Source of the DNA: Geosporobacter subterraneus DSM 17957
GTDB lineage: Bacteria > Bacillota > Clostridia > Peptostreptococcales > Thermotaleaceae
DNA length: 59,294 nucleotides
Direction: 5' to 3'
Assembly: GCF_900142145.1 (NCBI RefSeq)
Contig: NZ_FQZV01000025.1
Coordinates: 1-59,294 of the forward strand
Shown: positions 16,420-25,654 of the stretch, piece by piece
Position numbering within the stretch: the stretch's first letter is position 1
Layout of the letters: each line of letters begins with the position of its first letter
Made by a program: the position numbers and the translations under genes
Notes under the pieces: model-generated
Database searches by the model: none
The model's input: the letters and a program-made list of their open reading frames with translations, nothing else
What the model was told of the DNA's origin: nothing

Positions 16420-18345
16420 TTGAGAAAGGACGATAGAAACTTATACTTATCTAATGTTGCTGTAGAAGAAGCACTGGGATTGTTTTTTCAAAAAATAAGA
16501 CAAAGCAATGAACTGGTCAAAATAGAATATATTGAAGCAATAGCTGCTTTAGGAAGAGTGACTGCATTACCGGTTTTCGCCCGATTATCTTCACCGAACT
16601 ACAATGCCTCTGCTATGGATGGCATTGCTGTAAGAGCAGAAGCAACCTATGGGGCATCTGAAAGAAATCCCTTGCAATTGAAAAAACATCAGGACTACAT
16701 TACGGTAGATACGGGGGATCCCATATTTGAACCCTACACAGCAGTGATCATGATAGAAGACGTGGTGGAGATCGATGAGGAAACAGTGGAGATTATTCAG
16801 GCAGCAGCCCCATGGCAGCATATAAGGCCCATTGGAGAAGACATTGTTGCCAAAGAAATGATTCTTCCCGCAAAGCATAGAATTCGTCCTATGGACATTG
16901 GGGCTCTCCTCAGCGGAGGGATTACGGAAATAGCGGTATATAGGAAGCCCACAGTAGGTATTATGCCCACGGGCAGTGAAATCATAGAACCCTATGAGAC
17001 CATGGAGATCGGCAAAATTATTGAGTCCAATTCACGAATTTTTGAAGGTCTCGTCATTGAGCTTGGGGGAAGGCCTAAAAGATACAGGCCGGTTCCCGAT
17101 GATTATGGGTCCCTGAAAAATCAAATCCTAGAGGCAATTGCAGAGAATGATATACTGATTGTCAATGCCGGGTCCTCGGCAGGATCAGAGGATTATACAG
17201 TGAAGCTGATCCGGGAACTTGGCGAGGTACTGGTTCATGGGATTGCTACAAAGCCTGGAAAACCAACAATTCTTGGATTCATTCAAGGAAAGCCGGTTCT
17301 AGGGATTCCGGGCTATCCGGTATCTGCCTATTTTGTGTTTGATACCTTTGCTAAACCTTTGATTCATTATTACTTAGGACAGCCGCTGCCAGTGAGACCA
17401 TCTGTAAAGGCTGTTCTATCAAAGCGGACTGTATCTTCCTTGAAGCACAGGGAGTACATTCAGGTAAAGCTGGGGCAGGTAGAGGGTCAATTTATCGCTA
17501 CGCCCTTAAATAGAGGTGCAGGTGTTACCATGTCTTTGGTTAGGGCTGACGGAATATTGGTGATTCCTCAGAACAGTGAAGGGGTAGAGGCTGGAGAGGC
17601 TGTAAATATTGAACTGCTTAAACCCCTGGAAGTCATTGAGCGCACTTTGGTATCCATTGGCAGCCATGATTTAATTATGGATTTGATCGCCAATCATATG
17701 CATGACCGGGAAGATGGTTACGATTTGTCTTCAGCCCATGTGGGAAGCCTTGGGGGTATTATGGCAATAAAACGAGGAGAAGCCCATCTGGCGCCCATTC
17801 ATTTATTAGATGAAAGCACCGGTGAATATAATGTTTCTTTTGTTAAGAGATACTTGCCTGGCGGAAAAATGAGCCTAATCAAAGGTGTAAAGAGAATCCA
17901 AGGATTTATTGTACAAAAGGGCAATCCCAAAAACATAAAGGATTTTACGGATCTGCAGCGAGCAGATATTCAATTCGTCAACCGGCAGCGTGGGGCCGGT
18001 ACGAGAATATTGACAGATTACGAACTAAGCAAGAGAAATATAGAACCTGAAAGCATATCGGGATATGACCGGGAAATGACAACCCATATGGCTGTAGCTG
18101 CAGCTGTGGCTTCTGGTACAGCACATGTGGGAGTGGGCGTGCTGTCAGCTGCTCAAGCACTGGACTTAGATTTTATTCCTATCGGGGAAGAGGCCTATGA
18201 TTTCGTAACTTATAGCAAATACCTAAATACACCAGGAGTTAGAACCTTTATTCAGGTCCTCCAATCGAAAGCACTGCAGGAAGAACTGGCGGTACTGGGT
18301 GGATATAAATTTGAAGATACGGGCAAGGTTATTGAGATATTATAG
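16420..18345 (+). CDS. MoeA fused to a periplasmic-binding-protein-like domain
   Basis: A 641-residue two-part protein. Residues 1 to about 405 form a second MoeA, with NASAMDGIAV, IMPTGSEII, IVNAGSSAGSEDYT and LGIPGYPVSAYF. Residues from about 410 form a PBP-like (LysR substrate-binding-like) domain with IGSHDLIMDLI, ANHMHD, VNRQRGAGTR and the VASGTAHVGVG loop. Such fusions occur in anaerobes next to W/Mo systems. The C-terminal part may bind oxyanion or cofactor as a sensor or metal-presenting module, which is inferred. The start is TTG at 16420, about 8 nt after GGGGG. Confidence 0.85.
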   Translation: MRKDDRNLYLSNVAVEEALGLFFQKIRQSNELVKIEYIEAIAALGRVTALPVFARLSSPNYNASAMDGIAVRAEATYGASERNPLQLKKHQDYITVDTGDPIFEPYTAVIMIEDVVEIDEETVEIIQAAAPWQHIRPIGEDIVAKEMILPAKHRIRPMDIGALLSGGITEIAVYRKPTVGIMPTGSEIIEPYETMEIGKIIESNSRIFEGLVIELGGRPKRYRPVPDDYGSLKNQILEAIAENDILIVNAGSSAGSEDYTVKLIRELGEVLVHGIATKPGKPTILGFIQGKPVLGIPGYPVSAYFVFDTFAKPLIHYYLGQPLPVRPSVKAVLSKRTVSSLKHREYIQVKLGQVEGQFIATPLNRGAGVTMSLVRADGILVIPQNSEGVEAGEAVNIELLKPLEVIERTLVSIGSHDLIMDLIANHMHDREDGYDLSSAHVGSLGGIMAIKRGEAHLAPIHLLDESTGEYNVSFVKRYLPGGKMSLIKGVKRIQGFIVQKGNPKNIKDFTDLQRADIQFVNRQRGAGTRILTDYELSKRNIEPESISGYDREMTTHMAVAAAVASGTAHVGVGVLSAAQALDLDFIPIGEEAYDFVTYSKYLNTPGVRTFIQVLQSKALQEELAVLGGYKFEDTGKVIEIL

Positions 18346-18384
18346 CGATGAAAACCTATGGTACGGGTCGAGGAGAGGATAAAA

Positions 18385-19350
18385 GTGGAAGATACCCTGG
18401 GAAGAAGTATAAACTATTTACGAATATCTGTAACGGATTTATGCAATATGCGCTGTAGATACTGCATGCCGGAAGAAGGTATAAGAAAAAAGGAACAGAA
18501 TGAGATTTTATCTCTTGAGGAGATATTTCAAGTAGTAAAGGCCGCCTCTGAGTTGGGGGTTAACAAGGTGCGCATTACAGGCGGTGAACCTCTGGTTCGA
18601 AAGGATCTGCTAAAGCTCATTGAGAATATTGCATCTCTAGATGCAGTGAAAGATTTGGCATTGACTACCAATGGAACGATGCTCAAAAAATATGCCCGAG
18701 ATTTAAAAGAGGCTGGTTTAAAGAGAGTAAATGTCAGTTTAGATACGCTTGATGAAGGAAAGTACAGAGAGATCACCAGAGGAGGTCATCTAAGCAATGT
18801 GCTGGAGGGTTTAGAGGAAGTCAAAAGGGTAGGTCTGCTTCCGTTGAAAATCAATGTGGTCCTTATTGGAGGGTTCAATGATAGTGAAATTAGGGAATTT
18901 GTTCAATGGACAGCAGAAGAACCAATAGATGTTCGATTTATTGAACTAATGCCCATTGGACAAGCGGCAGGCTGGGCAAAAACCAACTTTATATCCAACA
19001 ATACAGTAAAGGATCGCATACCAGAATTGATGCCAATTTATACGGGGGATAAATCCAGCCCGGCGAAGTACTATCGATTGCCTAATGGAAAGGGAAAGGT
19101 AGGCCTCATCAACCCCATCAGCAGTCATTTTTGCAAATACTGCAATCGTATGCGGCTGACCGCCGATGGCCGACTAAAGCCATGTCTTCACTCCAATGAA
19201 GAAATCGATGTTAAACTGGCACTGAGAAATGGCGTAAGAGATTTAAAACAGCTTATGGAACAGGCCATTTTAGAAAAGCCGGCCCAGCATACCTTGAACG
19301 ACCAGGACAATAAACCGATCTACCGCGATATGTTTCGAATAGGAGGATAG
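18385..19350 (+). CDS. moaA: GTP 3',8-cyclase MoaA (radical SAM)
   Basis: Radical-SAM enzyme that starts molybdopterin synthesis by cyclising GTP. The SAM cluster motif CNMRCRYC lies about 18 residues from the start, and GGEPLVRKDL follows. The C-terminal [4Fe-4S] site is FCKYCNRMRLTADGRLKPC. The final double glycine (RIGG) needed for activity is present. I chose GTG 18385, 6 nt after GAGGAGAGG, giving 321 aa; an in-frame ATG at 18358 has no ribosome site. moaC follows after 3 bp. Confidence 0.93.
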   Translation: MEDTLGRSINYLRISVTDLCNMRCRYCMPEEGIRKKEQNEILSLEEIFQVVKAASELGVNKVRITGGEPLVRKDLLKLIENIASLDAVKDLALTTNGTMLKKYARDLKEAGLKRVNVSLDTLDEGKYREITRGGHLSNVLEGLEEVKRVGLLPLKINVVLIGGFNDSEIREFVQWTAEEPIDVRFIELMPIGQAAGWAKTNFISNNTVKDRIPELMPIYTGDKSSPAKYYRLPNGKGKVGLINPISSHFCKYCNRMRLTADGRLKPCLHSNEEIDVKLALRNGVRDLKQLMEQAILEKPAQHTLNDQDNKPIYRDMFRIGG

Positions 19351-19353
19351 AAC

Positions 19354-19842
19354 ATGCTTACCCATATGGATGAAAAAGGAAGAGCTAGAATGGTAGAAGT
19401 AGGACATAAAGAAGAAACAAAAAGGGTAGCTGTAGCCAGAGGATCTATCCAAATGGATACTGTTACACTGGAACGAATTCAGGAAGGAAAGATCGCCAAG
19501 GGAGATGTGCTGGCGGTAGCACAGGTGGCCGGGATCATGGGAGCTAAGAAAACCAGTGATTTGATTCCCATGTGTCATAATATTTTTATTACCGGTGTAG
19601 ATATGGACTTCATCATCGATATTCCCAATAATAAAATTCATATCGAGGCTGCTGTGAAGACTACTGGGAAAACCGGGGTAGAAATGGAGGCCCTACAAGC
19701 CGTATCAATTGCTGCCTTAACCATATATGATATGTGTAAGGCAATAGATAAAAACATGGTCATTTCAGACATTCGTTTAGTAAAAAAAACCGGCGGAAAA
19801 TCCGGGATCTATATGAGGGAGGGTGAAGCCATTGACGGGTAA
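19354..19842 (+). CDS. moaC: Cyclic pyranopterin monophosphate synthase MoaC
   Basis: A 162-residue MoaC that converts the MoaA product to cyclic pyranopterin monophosphate. Conserved segments are [36 protein letters not shown] and YDMCKAIDK, containing the catalytic Lys and Asp. A GGAGG ribosome site precedes the ATG. The last 11 bases overlap the next gene. Confidence 0.95.
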   Translation: MLTHMDEKGRARMVEVGHKEETKRVAVARGSIQMDTVTLERIQEGKIAKGDVLAVAQVAGIMGAKKTSDLIPMCHNIFITGVDMDFIIDIPNNKIHIEAAVKTTGKTGVEMEALQAVSIAALTIYDMCKAIDKNMVISDIRLVKKTGGKSGIYMREGEAIDG

Positions 19843-20272
19843 AGTAATTGCCATCAATATTAGCGAGAAGAAGGGTGTACCTAAAAGGACGATCGAGGAA
19901 GGATTTTTTGAAATTGACCACGGATTGGTAGGAGATGCTCATGCCGGCAATTGGCATAGACAGGTTAGTTTATTAGGGAATGAGAGCATCGAAAAAATGA
20001 AGGCTATAGGCATTGAAGGATTATGTACGGGAAAATTTGCAGAAAACTTAACTACAGAGGGAATTGATCTATGGAAGCTTCCAGTAGGAACAAAGCTGGA
20101 GATCGGAGAAACCTTGCAGGAGGTAACACAAATCGGAAAGGAATGCCATACAAAATGTGCGATCTTTCATCAGGTAGGTAACTGTGTAATGCCTACGGAA
20201 GGCATTTTTACAAAGGTGCTCAAAGCAGGAAAAATAAAGATAAATGACCTAATAAAAGTGATTGAAGAATAA
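19832..20272 (+). CDS. MOSC-domain protein
   Basis: A compact single MOSC domain of about 146 residues, a fold linked to molybdenum cofactor sulfur chemistry. Visible motifs are [30 protein letters not shown], and IGKECHTKC, which contains the conserved Cys expected to carry sulfur. TTG 19832, 9 nt after GAGGGAGG, is the preferred start; GTG 19823 overlaps that site. It is the last gene of the long W/Mo operon, followed by a terminator. Confidence 0.85.
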   Translation: MTGKVIAINISEKKGVPKRTIEEGFFEIDHGLVGDAHAGNWHRQVSLLGNESIEKMKAIGIEGLCTGKFAENLTTEGIDLWKLPVGTKLEIGETLQEVTQIGKECHTKCAIFHQVGNCVMPTEGIFTKVLKAGKIKINDLIKVIEE

Positions 20273-20290
20273 AGAATTTAGCAGTATAAT
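20262..20290 (+). promoter_or_regulatory. Possible promoter of carbonic anhydrase gene
   Basis: TTGAAG (20262-20267), a 17-bp spacer and TATAAT (20285-20290) fit sigma-A well but lie at the upstream edge of the terminator hairpin. If used, the transcript would begin inside the hairpin and disrupt it. Confidence 0.4.
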
Positions 20291-20336
20291 GGATAAGGTA
20301 TGTCTTAAATAGACAGCCTTATCCATTTTAATTTTA
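20289..20336 (+). terminator. Terminator of the tup-moe-moa operon
   Basis: ATGGATAAGG (20289-20298) pairs perfectly with CCTTATCCAT (20317-20326), with inner TGTCT/AGACA, and is followed by TTTAATTTTAAT. It separates the MOSC gene from the carbonic anhydrase gene. Confidence 0.85.
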
Positions 20337-20369
20337 ATCGTAATAGATATAAACTATAGGAGGGGGACA

Positions 20370-20951
20370 ATGTTAAGAAGGGTTCTACAGCATAATAAAA
20401 AATTTGTGGAACAGAGAAAGGACCAAGGAGACAATCAATGGATCAGTGGCCATGCTCAAAAAGAAGTGATGATCTTTACATGTATGGACACTCGATTGGT
20501 TGACCTTGTGGAGCCAGCCATGGGTTTTAAAAGGGGAGATATTAAAATCCTAAAAAATGCTGGAAATACCATCCGTGAAAACTGTGACGAAATCATTCGT
20601 TGTATTTCGCTAGGGGCAATCACAATGGGCATCAAGGAGGTTTTTGTTGTTGGGCACAAGGACTGCGGCATGTGTAAGCTAACGGAAGATGAGCTTCGGG
20701 AAAAAATGCTTAGCAGAGGCATCTCCGAGGAAGTTATCCGAGGTGTCAATCTCAAAGAGTGGGCAGGGCTTGTGACAGATGAAGCAGAGAACATAAAGAA
20801 GGCCGTAGATAAGATACATGATTCACCCTTTATACCAAAGGACGTGATTGTTCATGGTCTGATCATGGACCCCTATAGCGCAATGTTAGAAGTGATTGTG
20901 GATGGGAATCAAGGAAACCCGTCAGTACATATTGTTCCTATGGGTGCGTAA
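20370..20951 (+). CDS. Beta-class carbonic anhydrase
   Basis: A 193-residue enzyme that interconverts CO2 and bicarbonate. Zinc ligands are recognisable in FTCMDTRL (Cys, with the Asp-Arg dyad) and VGHKDCGMC (His and Cys). It is short, as in the minimal bacterial beta class. A strong GGAGGGGG ribosome site precedes the ATG. Lying between the formate dehydrogenase/cofactor genes and a formate channel, it plausibly supplies or removes CO2 for formate dehydrogenase; that link is inferred from position. Confidence 0.88.
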   Translation: MLRRVLQHNKKFVEQRKDQGDNQWISGHAQKEVMIFTCMDTRLVDLVEPAMGFKRGDIKILKNAGNTIRENCDEIIRCISLGAITMGIKEVFVVGHKDCGMCKLTEDELREKMLSRGISEEVIRGVNLKEWAGLVTDEAENIKKAVDKIHDSPFIPKDVIVHGLIMDPYSAMLEVIVDGNQGNPSVHIVPMGA

Positions 20952-21059
20952 GTAGAATAGGACGACACCCTAAGACAATAGAAAGCAATTTAAACCTATA
21001 ATTAGCAGAAATAATCTTATAAGCTGCAATGATGAAAGAAAGCTTGAAAGGAGCAGGAA

Positions 21060-21893
21060 ATGGAAAAAAGAATGTTAGTTCCCAAAGAAATTGCTGAGGC
21101 AACGATCGCAACCGGAATAGTTAAATCAAAATTAACTATCCTTCAAATGCTGGTGCTAAGTATTTTTGCTGGTGCCTTTATCTCATTTGGAGCACATGGG
21201 GCGATTGTAATTTCTCAGACGTTAGCATCAATCGATGCAGGATTGGCAAAGTTTGCCTTTGCAGCTACTTTTCCCGTCGGTCTGATGATGGTTGTCATCT
21301 GTGGGGCAGAATTGTTTACAGGCAATACTTTAATGACTTTAGGCGTTCTGGATGGAAAATGCAGTTTCAGCTGTGTATTAAAAAACTGGATTACTGTATA
21401 TCTTGGAAACTTTATAGGATCTATTCTTGTAGTAATCATGATCTATTACTCCGGGTTGATGACAGGACATGTGGCAGAAAAAGCAGTGGCGATCGCTGCG
21501 GCTAAGACCGCAATTCCTCTCGGTCCTATATTGATTCGAGGGATTTTGTGCAATATCATTGTTGTACTAGCTGTATGGATGGCAACGGGAGCAAAGGATG
21601 TGATCAGCAAGCTTTTTGCCTGTTGGTTTCCGATCACCCTGTTCGTATTATCCGGATATGAGCACAGTATTGCCAATATGTATTTTATTCCACTAGGCAA
21701 ACTGCTGGGAGCAAATGTAACCTGGGGGCAAATGTGGATCAACAATATCATTCCTGTAACCATAGGGAACCTGATCGGTGGAGCAGTAATTGTACCATTG
21801 GTCTACTATCTGGCCTATATAAGATCTGCCAGTACAGCTGTATCGGCTCCGTCGCCAGCCCCGATCCTAAAGACATTTGCAAAAAATATATAG
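21060..21893 (+). CDS. Formate/nitrite transporter (FNT) family channel
   Basis: A 277-residue FNT channel with six hydrophobic segments and the family features AHGAIVISQ near the first helix, GAELFTGNTL, and NIIPVTIGNLIGGA near the end. It would carry formate or a similar small anion across the membrane. Specificity (FocA, FdhC or NirC type) is not decided by sequence alone, but its place beside a formate dehydrogenase favours formate. An AAAGGAG ribosome site precedes the ATG, and a strong terminator follows. Confidence 0.9.
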   Translation: MEKRMLVPKEIAEATIATGIVKSKLTILQMLVLSIFAGAFISFGAHGAIVISQTLASIDAGLAKFAFAATFPVGLMMVVICGAELFTGNTLMTLGVLDGKCSFSCVLKNWITVYLGNFIGSILVVIMIYYSGLMTGHVAEKAVAIAAAKTAIPLGPILIRGILCNIIVVLAVWMATGAKDVISKLFACWFPITLFVLSGYEHSIANMYFIPLGKLLGANVTWGQMWINNIIPVTIGNLIGGAVIVPLVYYLAYIRSASTAVSAPSPAPILKTFAKNI

Positions 21894-21895
21894 AC

Positions 21896-21928
21896 AAAAA
21901 ACCACCTTTTTTCAAAAGGTGGTTTTTT
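21896..21928. terminator. Strong bidirectional terminator
   Basis: AAAAAACCACCTTTT and AAAAGGTGGTTTTTT form a 15-bp stem with a TTC loop and give T-tracts on both strands. It closes the FNT gene unit. Confidence 0.92.
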
Positions 21929-22047
21929 GTCGATTATACAGATCTTAGAATATATTTCTATAGAAGATGTGCAATCAAAGAAAGACTATCAAAGTTAAAC
22001 CTAAATAAATGTAAACAAAAAAACAATAAATTACTTTTAAAAAAAGT

Positions 22048-22075
22048 TTGATTATTATATAAATTGTGATACAAT
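22048..22075 (+). promoter_or_regulatory. Promoter of the maltodextrin operon
   Basis: TTGATT (22048-22053), a 16-bp spacer and TACAAT (22070-22075). Predicted initiation is near 22082, just upstream of two palindromic operators. Confidence 0.6.
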
Positions 22076-22088
22076 TACATTATAAACT

Positions 22089-22112
22089 GGAAACGTTTCC
22101 GGTAACGATACC
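22089..22112. promoter_or_regulatory. Tandem LacI-type operators
   Basis: GGAAACGTTTCC (22089-22100), a perfect palindrome, is directly followed by the imperfect palindrome GGTAACGATACC (22101-22112). A further half-site CGTTTCC ends at 22124. The central ACGT/ACGA and spacing are those of LacI-family and catabolite-response operators. They lie just after the predicted start site and before the LacI gene, implying autoregulation of the whole operon. Confidence 0.75.
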
Positions 22113-22139
22113 GAGATCGTTTCCTATGGAGGATGAATT

Positions 22140-23159
22140 ATGGCAAACGCAAATATTAAAGATATAGCAGAGATTGCAGGTGTTGCAATCAGTACAGTTT
22201 CTAGGGTAATCAATAATCATCCCGATGTAAGTGAAGAGACAAGAAAAAAAGTAATGGAGATTATTGAGGAGATCAATTATATACCCAATAATAGTGCCAG
22301 AAATCTTAAAAGAAGCAATTCTACAGATATTGGCGTTTTGGTCAAGGGTATATACAACCCCTTTTTTGCTAAAATCGTGCAATCGATTGAAGAAGAGGTG
22401 GCTGCCCGCGGATACACAATGATTCTGCACTATAATAACGATCATGCCAACGATATTGAGGCAGCAATTGAATTTGTAAAGGAGAAAAAATTAAAGGGAC
22501 TCATTTGCCTTGGGGGCAATTTCAGTAATCTGCAGGAAGCTCATTTAGAGGATTTGGATACACCTCTTGTTTTGGCCTCAACGGACCTGGAGGAGGACCG
22601 CAAAAGACCCTTCTTCTCTAGCGTTACTATTGAAAATGAAAAGGCGGCCTATGAGGCAGTAGATTATCTGTGCAGACTTGGCCACAAAAAAATAGGAATC
22701 ATTACTACTGGGGAAGAGGATCAATGCGTAGGAAATCTAAGACTAAAAGGTTTCAGGAAGGCAATCGCTCATCACGGAATCTCATATGATGAGAACTATA
22801 AGGAAATCGGGGAATATACCTTTGAATCCGGGTTTGATGCACTCAATCGATTGGTTGATAGAGTTGGAGATCTGACGGCAATATTTGTTACCTCAGATAT
22901 TATGGCTATCGGTGCGGCAAAGGCTATTTTAAACAGGGGGTTGAGGATACCGGAGGATATATCCGTAATGGGATTTGATGGAATTGATTATGCAAAGTTT
23001 TTTCACCCCTCGCTTACAACAGTGAATCAGCCTGGAGAATATATGGGTAAAAAGAGTGCAGATATACTCTTCGATATTATTATGAATAATAAAGCCCATC
23101 AACATATTATTTTAAAGACAGAACTACTGGAAAGCGAGTCTTGTAAAAAATTGGTATAG
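22140..23159 (+). CDS. LacI-family transcription regulator of maltodextrin genes
   Basis: A 339-residue repressor. The N-terminal helix-turn-helix and hinge (IKDIAEIAGVAISTVSRV, then NHPDVSEETRKKV) are followed by a periplasmic-binding-like sugar sensor ending in the family's GFDGIDYAKFFHPSLTTV segment. It is the first gene of the maltodextrin operon, and palindromic operators sit in its own leader, so it likely represses itself and the downstream genes until sugar binds. A GGAGG ribosome site precedes the ATG. Confidence 0.9.
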   Translation: MANANIKDIAEIAGVAISTVSRVINNHPDVSEETRKKVMEIIEEINYIPNNSARNLKRSNSTDIGVLVKGIYNPFFAKIVQSIEEEVAARGYTMILHYNNDHANDIEAAIEFVKEKKLKGLICLGGNFSNLQEAHLEDLDTPLVLASTDLEEDRKRPFFSSVTIENEKAAYEAVDYLCRLGHKKIGIITTGEEDQCVGNLRLKGFRKAIAHHGISYDENYKEIGEYTFESGFDALNRLVDRVGDLTAIFVTSDIMAIGAAKAILNRGLRIPEDISVMGFDGIDYAKFFHPSLTTVNQPGEYMGKKSADILFDIIMNNKAHQHIILKTELLESESCKKLV

Positions 23160-23169
23160 GAGGATGGCT

Positions 23170-24270
23170 ATGGCAAAGGTTGTTTTGAGTCAGGTGGAAA
23201 AGGTTTACCCCAACGGGTTTAAGGCTGTCCACGGAGTCGATCTGGAAATAAAAGACGGGGAGTTTATGGTACTGGTAGGACCCTCAGGATGTGCCAAATC
23301 TACAACCTTGCGGATGATTGCAGGATTGGAAGATATCAGCGGCGGAAAGATTTTCATTGGTGATAGAGAGGTAAACGATATCCCGCCAAAGGACAGAGGC
23401 ATAGCAATGGTATTTCAGAACTATGCCCTTTACCCTCACATGACAGTATATGAAAATATGGGATTTTCCTTGAAAATTAAGAAGCTGCCCAAGGACCAGA
23501 TTGATAAGAAGGTGAAGGAAACAGCAAAAATCCTGGGTATAGAGGACCTGCTGCAGCGCAGGCCCAAGGAGCTTTCAGGAGGACAGCGGCAGAGAGTTGC
23601 AGTGGGTAGAGCGATCGTCAGAGATCCGGATGTATTTTTATTTGACGAACCTTTATCAAACTTGGATGCAAAACTAAGAGTGCATATGCGGGTACAGCTG
23701 TCGCAATTGCACAAAAGATTAAAAACAACCATGATTTATGTCACCCACGATCAGGTTGAGGCAATGACGATGGGAGACAGAATAGCTGTCATGCATTTAG
23801 GAAAGGTAATGCAGGTAGACTCGCCATTAAATCTTTATCATTATCCTGCAAATAAGTTTGTAGCTGGGTTTATTGGTTCTCCTTCAATGAATCTCATCGA
23901 AGGAGAATTAATTAATAAAAATAACCGTATTGCATTCAAAATGGGGGGGATTGAGCTTACATTACCGGACAGCAAGGGAGAACGCATCAAAGACCATGTT
24001 GGAAAGAAAGTTTGGTTTGGAATTCGCCCGGAGCATATTGACTTTACAGAGAGAGAAGAGACCGTACCGCTAAAGGGTAAAATTAGTGTGGTTGAACACA
24101 TGGGGAATGAATCCTTTGTGCACTTTAGCCTAGGAGATATGCAAATCACAGCAAAACTGGACTCTATGGACTCTATGGGTCTTAGCTACGATGATGAAAA
24201 GCACTTTTGCTTCCACATGGATAAGTGTCATATCTTTGATTATGACAATGAATTAAATCTAAGTTTATAA
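23170..24270 (+). CDS. ABC sugar-import ATPase, MsmX/UgpC/MalK type
   Basis: A 366-residue sugar-import ATPase. Walker A is GPSGCAKST (Ala in place of the more usual Gly), the Q-loop is MVFQNYALYPHM, the signature is LSGGQRQRVAVGRAI, Walker B is VFLFDEPLSNLD and the switch His is in YVTHDQVEA. The C-terminal regulatory beta domain is present (about 240-366). It should power the two permeases downstream. ATG 23170 is preferred because GGAGG lies 6 nt before it; ATG 23164 directly abuts that site. Confidence 0.9.
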   Translation: MAKVVLSQVEKVYPNGFKAVHGVDLEIKDGEFMVLVGPSGCAKSTTLRMIAGLEDISGGKIFIGDREVNDIPPKDRGIAMVFQNYALYPHMTVYENMGFSLKIKKLPKDQIDKKVKETAKILGIEDLLQRRPKELSGGQRQRVAVGRAIVRDPDVFLFDEPLSNLDAKLRVHMRVQLSQLHKRLKTTMIYVTHDQVEAMTMGDRIAVMHLGKVMQVDSPLNLYHYPANKFVAGFIGSPSMNLIEGELINKNNRIAFKMGGIELTLPDSKGERIKDHVGKKVWFGIRPEHIDFTEREETVPLKGKISVVEHMGNESFVHFSLGDMQITAKLDSMDSMGLSYDDEKHFCFHMDKCHIFDYDNELNLSL

Positions 24271-24292
24271 GGATCATAAGAGGGGGATTTCA

Positions 24293-25642
24293 ATGAAAAC
24301 AACAAAAAGAATAATTGCATTCAGTATGATGGTGATTTTTGTATTGTCCGCTTTCTTACTATCTGCCTGCACTCCAAAGGAGCCGACGCCGCCTGCAGCA
24401 GGTGATCAGCCTCCTGCAGCTGAAGAGGTAACACTTAATATCTTCCAATTTAAAGTAGAAATTGCTAAGGAATTAGATGAAGCTGCCAGAGCTTATGAAG
24501 CAGAGCATCCAAATGTAAAGATCAATATCCAGACCGTTGGGGGCGGGGATGATTATGGTGCTGCTTTAAGGGCTAAGGTTCAGTCCGGGGAAGAGCCAAA
24601 TATTTTCAATATCGGCGGACCGCAGGATGTGGAAGATTGGATGACAAGACTCGAAGACTTATCAGACCAGCCTTGGGTAGGGCAGGCACTGGAAGGGGTA
24701 TTATCCGGAGTAACAGTTGACGGAAAAGTATATGCACTTCCTTTCAACATAGAAGGCTATGGATTTGTATACAATAAGGCAATCTTCGAAGCTGCTGGTA
24801 TTAATGCTGCGGATATTAAAGATTTCGCAAGCTTAGAAGCTGCCGTAAAGACATTGGATGGTAAGATTAAAGCTGGGGAGTTAAAGGATAAATTCCCGAA
24901 CTTAAAAGCAGCTTTTGAAGTAGCAGCAAGAGAGACATGGGTAACAGGTTTGCATGCATCCAATACAGCCTTCTCACAAGAATTTCCTAGTTCCCTGGAT
25001 GCTTATGCAGCTAAGAGTATTGAGTTTAAACATGCAGATGCATTGAAGGCATTATTGGATCTGCAAGCAGATCATTCACCAAATGCAAAATCTAAAGCTA
25101 AGTTAAATGCTGTAGACTATGCGACGCAGGTTGATCAGGGAATCGCCATTGAACGCGTAGCAATTATTCAGCAGGGCAACTGGATTTATGGGGGTGTAAA
25201 GGCCGTCGATGAAACAGTAGCTAATAATCTTGATATTTTACCAATGCCTGTAAAGGGTGTTAAGGAAGATTCAATCCCAGTGGGAGTACCTATGTATTGG
25301 GCAGTAAACAATAAAGGGTCCGAGGCTCAAAAGGCAGCTGCAAAGGACTTCTTAAACTGGCTCTATACCTCTGAAAAAGGTAAGGATTTTATTGTAAATA
25401 AGTTTTTCTTTATTCCTCCCCTAAAAGGATATGAAGGCTTAGAGCCTAAAGATCCACTGGGTCAAGCAGTGAAGCGATATGCAGAAGCCGGAAGAACTAT
25501 GCCTTGGGTTTTCATGGGATACCCAACGGGATGGGGAATGGAAGTGCTGGGTACAGAAATCCAAAAATACTTATCTGGAGATATAAAGTGGGAAGATGCA
25601 GTGAAAAATGCTAAAAATCAATGGACTGAAATGAGAAAATAG
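24293..25642 (+). CDS. Maltodextrin-type solute-binding lipoprotein (MalE-like)
   Basis: A 449-residue extracellular sugar-binding protein. A lipoprotein signal ends at Cys26 (LLSAC), followed by a Pro/Ala-rich linker that tethers it to the membrane. The mature part has the MalE-type fold markers LPFNIEGYGFVYNKAIF and QQGNWIYGG. Position with MalF/MalG-type permeases, GH31, MalQ and phosphorylase points to maltodextrins as ligand, although the specificity is inferred from context. Confidence 0.85.
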   Translation: MKTTKRIIAFSMMVIFVLSAFLLSACTPKEPTPPAAGDQPPAAEEVTLNIFQFKVEIAKELDEAARAYEAEHPNVKINIQTVGGGDDYGAALRAKVQSGEEPNIFNIGGPQDVEDWMTRLEDLSDQPWVGQALEGVLSGVTVDGKVYALPFNIEGYGFVYNKAIFEAAGINAADIKDFASLEAAVKTLDGKIKAGELKDKFPNLKAAFEVAARETWVTGLHASNTAFSQEFPSSLDAYAAKSIEFKHADALKALLDLQADHSPNAKSKAKLNAVDYATQVDQGIAIERVAIIQQGNWIYGGVKAVDETVANNLDILPMPVKGVKEDSIPVGVPMYWAVNNKGSEAQKAAAKDFLNWLYTSEKGKDFIVNKFFFIPPLKGYEGLEPKDPLGQAVKRYAEAGRTMPWVFMGYPTGWGMEVLGTEIQKYLSGDIKWEDAVKNAKNQWTEMRK

Positions 25643-25654
25643 AAAAGTAATAAA

